DNA of 64,000 nt from the NCBI RefSeq assembly GCF_020731145.1, contig NZ_JAJFZN010000002.1, forward strand, positions 310,001 to 374,000, read 5' to 3'. The DNA comes from Sneathiella sp. HT1-7 (GTDB taxonomy: Bacteria > Pseudomonadota > Alphaproteobacteria > Sneathiellales > Sneathiellaceae). Position 1 is the first letter of the stretch. Each line of letters opens with the position of its first letter. The translations under genes were made by a program, and so were the position numbers. This document shows positions 58,516 to 64,000 of the stretch, in pieces. The notes below the pieces were generated by a model. It searched no databases. It was not told the origin of the DNA and worked only from the letters and a program-made list of their open reading frames with translations.

Positions 58516-59418
58516 ATGTCTTGGGATTACTATCGATATTTTTTGGCCGTTGCGGAAACAGGCAGCTTGTCTGCCGCCGCTCGCCAATTGTCCGTTTCCC
58601 AGCCGACTGTCGGACGGCAGATTGCTGAACTTGAAAAAAGGCTGGAAACCCGGCTATTCGAGCGGGCGTCCCATGGCTATTTACTGACGTCAGCGGGGCA
58701 GCAAATACGGGAGAGAATTAAGACCGTCGCCTCAGACCTTGACGGTGTTGAGCAGATAATCAGCGGGTTGGACAAATCCCTTTCAGGGACGATCCGGATT
58801 TCAGCGACGGAAGGGTTTGGCAGCTATTGGCTAACCCCGAAACTCAGTCAGTTTCAGGTATACCACCCCAGTATCAAGTTTGATTTAATGCTCGATATAT
58901 CTGTTGTCGATTTGCGCCGTCGCGAAGCAGATATCGCATTACGGCTCGCTAATCCGCGCGTATCCGATCTAATCGGCCGTAAAGTCGGTCGCACAGGTTT
59001 CGGTCTATATGGCGCGAAATCCTATCTTGAGAGGCGAGGCCGCCCGGCAGCAATGGCGGACCTTGTCAGCCATGATTTTATCGGCTGGCAATCAGGGCGG
59101 GATCGTCTACCGTTTTCTGCCGCCTTGGAGAAGATTGCGCCGCCGGGCAACATAAAGTTTCGATGCGATACCGTTGCCGCGCAGATTGCCGCCGTGCAAA
59201 GCGGAATTGGGCTATTCGTCGCGCCTCATTATCTTGTACCACGCGATGACCGGGTTGTTCGTTTGTTATCGGCAGAAATCAATCTGAAATTTGATATCTG
59301 GCTGCTGACCCACCGCGATTTGGTGAACGCCGGACGCATTCGCACGCTTCTTGATTTCCTGTATGAGCGCTTTCGCGATGATCGGGAATTTTTGCTTGGG
59401 GAAGATTTACGACCCTGA
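58516..59418 (+). CDS. LysR-family transcriptional regulator
   Basis: A 300-aa regulator. The winged HTH is at ~1-60 (YYRYFLAVAETGSLSAAARQLSVSQPTVGRQIAELEKRLETRLFER) and an effector-binding domain at ~90-290. It diverges from the thioesterase gene and lies 70 bases before the M20 hydrolase in the same direction. LysR proteins usually act on a divergent gene, so the thioesterase is a candidate target. The effector is unknown. Confidence 0.93.
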   Translation: MSWDYYRYFLAVAETGSLSAAARQLSVSQPTVGRQIAELEKRLETRLFERASHGYLLTSAGQQIRERIKTVASDLDGVEQIISGLDKSLSGTIRISATEGFGSYWLTPKLSQFQVYHPSIKFDLMLDISVVDLRRREADIALRLANPRVSDLIGRKVGRTGFGLYGAKSYLERRGRPAAMADLVSHDFIGWQSGRDRLPFSAALEKIAPPGNIKFRCDTVAAQIAAVQSGIGLFVAPHYLVPRDDRVVRLLSAEINLKFDIWLLTHRDLVNAGRIRTLLDFLYERFRDDREFLLGEDLRP

Positions 59419-59488
59419 TTGTCGAAGGCAGTTTATATGTGATAGTGTTTTTTGCAAACACCGCGCATTAGGCATAAGGAAAATAACA

Positions 59489-60664
59489 ATGAAGATACTT
59501 CCTGAAATCAATGAGATGCATGCAGAGCTTACAGAATGGCGCCATAAAATCCACAAGCATCCGGAAACAGCTTTTGAGGAATACAAGACGTCTGATTTTG
59601 TTGCCGAAAAACTGGAAAGCTTTGGCATTGAGGTGCATCGTGGATTGGCAAAGACAGGCGTTGTCGGGACGTTGACGCAGGGAAGTGGTAATCGGGCAAT
59701 TGGTCTGAGGGCGGATATGGATGCTCTTGATCTGCAGGAACTGAATGAGTTTGAGCACCGGTCACAGATTGATGGCAAAATGCATGGCTGTGGTCATGAT
59801 GGCCATACAGTTATGTTGCTGGGGGCAGCAAAATATCTTGCGCAATCCAAAAATTTTGATGGCACCGTCCGCTTCATTTTTCAGCCGGCGGAGGAAAATG
59901 TCGCAGGCGGTCGGGTAATGATCAGCGATGGTCTCTTCGATATGTTCCCTGTGGATAGCGTTTATGGCATGCATAATATGCCGGGGCATGAAGTGGGGAG
60001 CTTTGCAGTTTGTAAAGGCCCGATTATGGCGTCCGCGGACTTCTTCGAAGCTCGTATTATCGGTAACGGCGGGCATGGTGCGTTTCCGCATCTGGCGACG
60101 GACCCCGTCGTCATCGCCTCTGAGATTGTGTTGGCCTGGCAGAATATTGTCAGCCGGAATGTTGACCCGCTTCAGTCCGCTGTCGTAACTGTTGCCCAGA
60201 TCAATGGTGGACATACGGGGAATGTTATTCCTGCGGATGTGGTCCTGAAAGGGACGACCCGCGCGTTTGACCCGGATGTCCAGGATATGATTGAAAACCG
60301 GATGCGGCAGATCGCTGTCGGAATTGCTGAAGCTCATGGTGCCAAAGCAGAGTTTAACTATGACCGCCGCTATGCGCCGACGATCAACACCTCGGATGAA
60401 ACCGATGAGGCTATTGCCGCCGCTGTCGAACTTGTGGGGGATGCCGGGGTCAATAAGAATGTAACTCCGGTTATGGGCGCAGAAGATTTTTCATGGATGC
60501 TGCGGGAGCGTCCGGGCTGTTACCTCATGATTGCCAATGGATCGGGGGAAGGAAGCTGCCATGTGCATAACCCGAATTACGATTTCAACGATGAAATCCT
60601 GCCACTGGGTGCGAGTTACTGGGCCCGGCTGACGGAACGGATTCTTACCCAGGACGCAACTTAG
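59489..60664 (+). CDS. M20-family amidohydrolase
   Basis: A 391-aa zinc-dependent amidohydrolase of the M20D type (hippurate hydrolase, IAA-amino acid hydrolase and similar). Metal-binding motifs are MHGCGHDGHTVMLLGAAKYL (~90-109), QPAEENVAGG (~130), and GMHNMPGHEVGSF; GAEDFSWMLRERPGCYLMIANG occurs near the end. The specific acyl-amino acid substrate is unknown. The ATG at 59489 is preceded by AAGGAAAATAACA; the frame is open farther upstream but overlaps the LysR gene. Confidence 0.93.
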   Translation: MKILPEINEMHAELTEWRHKIHKHPETAFEEYKTSDFVAEKLESFGIEVHRGLAKTGVVGTLTQGSGNRAIGLRADMDALDLQELNEFEHRSQIDGKMHGCGHDGHTVMLLGAAKYLAQSKNFDGTVRFIFQPAEENVAGGRVMISDGLFDMFPVDSVYGMHNMPGHEVGSFAVCKGPIMASADFFEARIIGNGGHGAFPHLATDPVVIASEIVLAWQNIVSRNVDPLQSAVVTVAQINGGHTGNVIPADVVLKGTTRAFDPDVQDMIENRMRQIAVGIAEAHGAKAEFNYDRRYAPTINTSDETDEAIAAAVELVGDAGVNKNVTPVMGAEDFSWMLRERPGCYLMIANGSGEGSCHVHNPNYDFNDEILPLGASYWARLTERILTQDAT

Positions 60665-60780
60665 CCGCAACAATGTTTAAGTTTCGCAGGATTCTAACCA
60701 CTTTTTCGTGATCACGGTTACAAAAGCATGGAAAACTTGGTGGAATTCATCGTTCGGTAAGATCACATTAGTTATCATCG

Positions 60781-61674
60781 ATGTTATATAATTTGGGATT
60801 GATGCAAACTTTAATGAGTATGAATGTGACATTTTGGGGCGTTCGGGGTTCAATCGCAACACCGTCGCCTGATCATATGAAATATGGCGGAAACACCTCC
60901 TGTGTGGAGGTGAACGTTAATGATCGCACAATCATTCTTGATGCTGGTACAGGGGTTCGACTGCTTGGCGAATGCCTGATGCGCCGAAACTTAAAAGACT
61001 ACCTCTTCCTGCAATCACACACCCATTGGGACCATATCAATGGCTTTCCCTTTTTCTGTCCGATCTATCGTGATGACGTCAATATCAAGGTCATGGCGGG
61101 GCATTTAAGCCAGTTGGGAGGCATCAAGAAGGTTCTTTCTTCGCAAATGTGCCAACCGACGTTTCCCGTGCCTTTTAGCGAACTTGCCGCGAATTTGAGT
61201 TTTGAGGACTTCAAAGCGGGCGATTCCTTCTCTTTGGGGGATGGCATTTTCATTCGAACCGCGCCAATGAAGCATCCAGATGGCGGCACGGGATATCGGA
61301 TCGAATTTGAAGACAAATCGATTTGCTACATTACCGACACTGAGCATGTAATCGGCCATCCCGATCAGGACATCCTTGATCTTATCGAGGGTGCGGATCT
61401 GGTTATTTATGATTCCACCTATACAGATGAGGAGTATCCGCAGTTTAAGGGCTGGGGACATTCGACCTGGCAGGAAGGGGTACGCTTGTGTAAGGCCGCG
61501 CATGTTGGGCAATTGGCAATATTCCATCATGATCCAACCCATGATGATACATTCATGGATCAGGTTGCCAAGGACGCCTATAACGCTTGGCCAAATGCCT
61601 TTGTCGCTCGCGAGGGGATGAAGGTAGAAATCAAGACTGAAAGCTATTCGAATAAAATCTCCGTCGCGCGGTGA
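60781..61674 (+). CDS. MBL-fold metallo-hydrolase
   Basis: A 297-aa metallo-beta-lactamase-fold protein. The metal motif SHTHWDHINGFPFF (HxHxDH, ~80-93) is intact, with the further ligands in ICYITDTEH (~180) and IFHHDPTHDD (~243). The family start VTFWGVRGSIATPSPDHMKYGGNTSCVEV resembles phosphoribosyl 1,2-cyclic phosphodiesterase-like (PhnP-related) and adenylate-cyclase-associated MBL proteins. In-frame ATGs at 60781, 60802, 60814 and 60820 are all possible; the conserved region begins at 60820, and none has a strong ribosome binding site. Convergent with the next LysR gene. Confidence 0.88.
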   Translation: MLYNLGLMQTLMSMNVTFWGVRGSIATPSPDHMKYGGNTSCVEVNVNDRTIILDAGTGVRLLGECLMRRNLKDYLFLQSHTHWDHINGFPFFCPIYRDDVNIKVMAGHLSQLGGIKKVLSSQMCQPTFPVPFSELAANLSFEDFKAGDSFSLGDGIFIRTAPMKHPDGGTGYRIEFEDKSICYITDTEHVIGHPDQDILDLIEGADLVIYDSTYTDEEYPQFKGWGHSTWQEGVRLCKAAHVGQLAIFHHDPTHDDTFMDQVAKDAYNAWPNAFVAREGMKVEIKTESYSNKISVAR

Positions 61675-61684
61675 TTGATTGAGG

Positions 61685-62563
61685 CTATGGATTGTCAGTA
61701 CTGATAGTCGACTCAAAGAAAGAGGCAATCAGGCGGGATTGGCGTTCTTCTTTCAAGCAAGTAATATATGTCGCTTCTTTAAAGCGCTCATCTTCTATCT
61801 CAATCCCATGAATACGTTTGTCCCAGCGGATATCTGCATCGGTATAAAACGCGACTCCAAGACTATTTGCCACGGCTTCTCGCCCGATCTCCCTACTTTG
61901 TAGCATTAGTGTCTGTTTGACGCCAAAGTTGAAGTATGTTGACCAATGCCCTCGTAATTTTCCTGTGGCTTCCAGTTCGGAAGGGGGGATGATTATCGGA
62001 TCTGTCAGCTCTTTGAGCTCTTTCAGGGTTACCGTTTGCTTCTGTGACCAAGCATGATCTTTTGATACAGCGAGTTTCAGGGGCGTTTCATCGATTTTTT
62101 GCGTAAACAGTCGGTTATCTTCTGGCGGCAAATGTTGAATGGCGATATCGGCTCGAAAATCTGTAATTTCTTTCTCTATTTGCGAGGGCGGAAAGCTCAA
62201 AAAGGAAAGACGGATTTTCGGATATTTTGAATGAAAAACGGAAAGAAACGGTAAGGCCTGAAGGGAGGAGGGGGCGATAACGTTCAGGTTTCCAGCCTCC
62301 ATAGTGTCTAGAGAGGTAAGGAGTGTGTGTGCCTCTGCTTCCAGATTGAAGATCCGTTTGGACAGCTTCAACAGCATTTTGCCTGACGATGTGATCTCCG
62401 TCTTCCGCCCGTGCCGCTGGAATAACTTCGTGTTGTAGTTCTGCTCCAGCGCCTGAACCTGAAGTGTGACGGCCGGTTGTGTGAGACCCAGCATTTTCGC
62501 GGCGGAAGAAAATCCACCTGTTTCGGCCACGGCGTGAAACGCTTTCAGCTGTGCATGGTTCAT
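61685..62563 (-). CDS. LysR-family transcriptional regulator
   Basis: A 292-aa regulator. The HTH is at ~1-60 (AQLKAFHAVAETGGFSSAAKMLGLTQPAVTLQVQALEQNYNTKLFQRHG), and the effector domain begins at ~90 (NLNVIAPSSLQALPFLSVFHSKYPK). The N-terminal part resembles LysR proteins found with phosphonate or 2-aminoethylphosphonate genes, but no such genes are nearby, so this is only a hint. The stop converges on the MBL gene 10 bases away. About 270 bases upstream separate it from the divergent phosphatase gene. Confidence 0.92.
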   Translation of the reverse strand: MNHAQLKAFHAVAETGGFSSAAKMLGLTQPAVTLQVQALEQNYNTKLFQRHGRKTEITSSGKMLLKLSKRIFNLEAEAHTLLTSLDTMEAGNLNVIAPSSLQALPFLSVFHSKYPKIRLSFLSFPPSQIEKEITDFRADIAIQHLPPEDNRLFTQKIDETPLKLAVSKDHAWSQKQTVTLKELKELTDPIIIPPSELEATGKLRGHWSTYFNFGVKQTLMLQSREIGREAVANSLGVAFYTDADIRWDKRIHGIEIEDERFKEATYITCLKEERQSRLIASFFESTISTDNP

Positions 62564-62836
62564 CGTCGCAGTCCCGGTCTACATCATGATTTGGTTTTCC
62601 ACATTTAGGCCTCTCACTGGAGTATTGAACAAGTATAACTGACGATTAAGTTATGTGTTAACACTTGTCAATTGAAATAATAATTCTTAATACAATAATA
62701 CAGGGTGTTTTTAGGTGTGGTTTTCACAGTTGGCTGACATCTTGCCTTCGCATTTCTCGTTTATGATGTAGTTTTTTGCTTTCCAATCAAACGAGTCTAT
62801 AACGTTGGTGCCGTTTTGCTACAATAAGGAGTGGAT

Positions 62837-63391
62837 GTGAGTACAATAGTATATTTAGTTCGTCATGGCGAGGCTGCCGGATCTTGGGATCAAGCCTTAG
62901 ATCCAGGTTTGAGTGAAAAAGGAGTTCTTCAAGCTCAGGAAATGGCCGCACGGCTACATGGGGAGATTGCACCTGTAAATTTGTACAGCAGCCCTCTTAA
63001 CCGCACTCAGGAGACGGCATCCCCGCTCGCGGACTTATGGCAGGAGGGGGCGATTATCACCCCTGAACTCTCTGAGGTCCCCTCTGCAGGCTTGGATCTT
63101 GGAAATAGGCGTGCTTGGCTGACAAACGTGCTGGAAGGAAAGTGGTCGCAGCAGTCGGAGCATTTGCAGGGATGGCGGTCGACTATTCTCGATTTCACCC
63201 GAAATCAGACTAAAGATGCGGTTTTTGTTACCCATTTCGTTGTTATTAATGCGATTGTTGGTGCCATTGAAGAAAGTGATGATGTGGTTGTATTTCGTCC
63301 TAATCATTGCTCGATCACCAAAATTCAGCTTTCCGGTGATACGATGAGCCTCATTGAAAAAGGTCAGGAAGCTGATACAGTTGTAAAGTGA
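62837..63391 (+). CDS. Histidine phosphatase family protein
   Basis: A 184-aa phosphoglycerate mutase-like phosphatase. The catalytic RHG motif is in IVYLVRHGEAAG (~4-15), further catalytic residues in YSSPLNRTQETASPLA (~51-66), and the second His in FVTHFVVINAIVG (~133). The substrate is unknown. The GTG at 62837 is taken as start because AAGGAG lies 5 bases upstream; the GTG at 62831 overlaps that Shine-Dalgarno sequence. The MarR gene follows 48 bases downstream on the same strand. Confidence 0.9.
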   Translation: MSTIVYLVRHGEAAGSWDQALDPGLSEKGVLQAQEMAARLHGEIAPVNLYSSPLNRTQETASPLADLWQEGAIITPELSEVPSAGLDLGNRRAWLTNVLEGKWSQQSEHLQGWRSTILDFTRNQTKDAVFVTHFVVINAIVGAIEESDDVVVFRPNHCSITKIQLSGDTMSLIEKGQEADTVVK

Positions 63392-63439
63392 CCGCCATTT
63401 GCGGTTCGGCAGCTTGATCCTGATTTAACAGATATAGAA

Positions 63440-63916
63440 ATGTTGGCCGATATGACGAATATGAAATCGTTAAAGCCTCGGGTGGAGAATGATCGACCTA
63501 TTGACGACTATGTGGTTCAGGATCAGATCGGGCATCTGCTGCGCCGGGCGCATCAGCGCGCGAGTTCTATATTCCAATCTTATATGGGGCATGTGCAAAT
63601 CACCCCAACACAATTTGCGGCGCTCACCAAGCTGAGAGATGAGGGGGAGTTGTCGCAAAATCACCTGGGTCGTTTGACCGCGATGGACCCGGCGACAATT
63701 CAGGGGGTGACCCGTCGCCTGATCGACCGCGGCCTTGTTCAGATACGACCGGATGAAACGGATCGCCGTCGCATGCTTCTGCGGCTGACGGAGGCTGGAC
63801 TTGAACTGACGGAGGATATCATTCCTTATGGTTTTGATATTACGGACGACACGCTCGAACCTCTCACGGAGGATGAGCAGGAACTCTTTCTGGCTTTGCT
63901 TAAAAAAATTAGCTGA
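63440..63916 (+). CDS. MarR-family transcriptional regulator
   Basis: A 158-aa winged-helix regulator. The core spans ~50-120: ITPTQFAALTKLRDEGELSQNHLGRLTAMDPATIQGVTRRLIDRGLVQI, followed by the wing DETDRRRMLLRLTEAG. It acts as a dimer and usually represses a neighbouring gene until a phenolic or similar ligand binds. Candidate palindromic operators lie directly downstream (63919-63957) in front of the next gene, which is probably its target. Starts at 63440, 63452 or 63461 are possible. Confidence 0.92.
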   Translation: MLADMTNMKSLKPRVENDRPIDDYVVQDQIGHLLRRAHQRASSIFQSYMGHVQITPTQFAALTKLRDEGELSQNHLGRLTAMDPATIQGVTRRLIDRGLVQIRPDETDRRRMLLRLTEAGLELTEDIIPYGFDITDDTLEPLTEDEQELFLALLKKIS

Positions 63917-63918
63917 CG

Positions 63919-63957
63919 CTACCTCTAGGTCAATAATACGGTAGACTACCTTGGTAG
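63919..63957. promoter_or_regulatory. Candidate MarR operator region
   Basis: Two imperfectly related palindromes occur in the 65 bases between the MarR gene and the next gene: ACCTCTAGGT (around 63920-63930) and CTACCTTGGTAG (63946-63957). Both contain a TACC half-site facing a GGT(A) half-site, as expected for a small winged-helix dimer. The regulator assignment is inference from adjacency. Confidence 0.45.
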
Positions 63958-63981
63958 CAAAACCGGAGGTGAAAAGACGCT

Positions 63982-64000
63982 ATGAATTATTCCGGATACT
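63982..64000 (+). CDS. Start of an unidentified gene (partial)
   Basis: An ATG at 63982 preceded by GGAGGTGAAAAGACGCT gives MNYSGY before the window ends. The ribosome binding site and position after the MarR operator-like palindromes indicate a real gene, but the product cannot be judged from six codons. Confidence 0.55.

Overview
The window looks like the chromosome of a Gram-negative alphaproteobacterium of moderate G+C. The evidence is an lpxC / bamD / recN / ligA block in the usual alphaproteobacterial order, aerobic-type cobaltochelatase genes (cobW, cobN), DUF1127 proteins, an NnrU-family protein and many marine-alphaproteobacterium-like families. I cannot fix the genus. No rRNA, tRNA, IS element, phage or CRISPR array was seen.

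Layout. (1) 1-4350: a cobalamin riboswitch followed by cobW and cobN on the minus strand; cobN runs off the left edge. (2) 4660-9273: housekeeping and unknown genes: an orphan MlaF-like ATPase, an unrecognised protein, a Kef-type antiporter, a DUF924 protein and an SDR oxidoreductase. (3) 9284-23345: the most unusual region. A secreted trypsin-like protease and a small acidic protein lead into a type I secretion operon (ABC exporter with a degenerate C39 domain, HlyD-family adaptor, LapG-like protein, membrane Cache/PAS/degenerate HD-GYP protein). A TolC-family gene diverges from it. A second LapG-like protease and a second membrane Cache/PAS/degenerate HD-GYP protein diverge from each other, and a LuxR-type response regulator follows. 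(4) 23470-27402: RluE-type pseudouridine synthase, tandem universal stress protein, nitroreductase, GST-like protein and a Skp/OmpH chaperone. (5) 27405-40675: a ten-gene nucleoside uptake and salvage operon (BMP binding protein, ATPase, two permeases, PNP, deoC, two-domain ALDH16-type dehydrogenase, deoA, deoB, add), with upp divergent. (6) 40803-47242: lpxC, an XRE regulator, bamD, recN, ligA. (7) 47256-64000: aminopeptidase P, DUF1127 proteins, prmA, UvrD helicase, CLC channel, hyi, gpt, NnrU-like protein, thioesterase, LysR regulators, M20 hydrolase, MBL hydrolase, histidine phosphatase, MarR regulator and the first codons of another gene.

The best candidate for a new system is region 3. 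In the known Lap system, the c-di-GMP receptor LapD (degenerate GGDEF-EAL) sequesters the periplasmic protease LapG and so controls release of a type I secreted adhesin. Here no GGDEF/EAL protein is present. Each of two LapG-like genes instead sits beside a membrane protein with the same overall topology but a cytoplasmic HD-GYP-like domain that has lost its metal-binding residues. One LapG paralogue has also lost its catalytic cysteine (Ser in its place), while the other keeps the full Cys-His-Asp triad. I infer a LapD-like inside-out switch built on a dead HD-GYP domain, with an active protease and a pseudo-protease. No large adhesin is encoded in the window.
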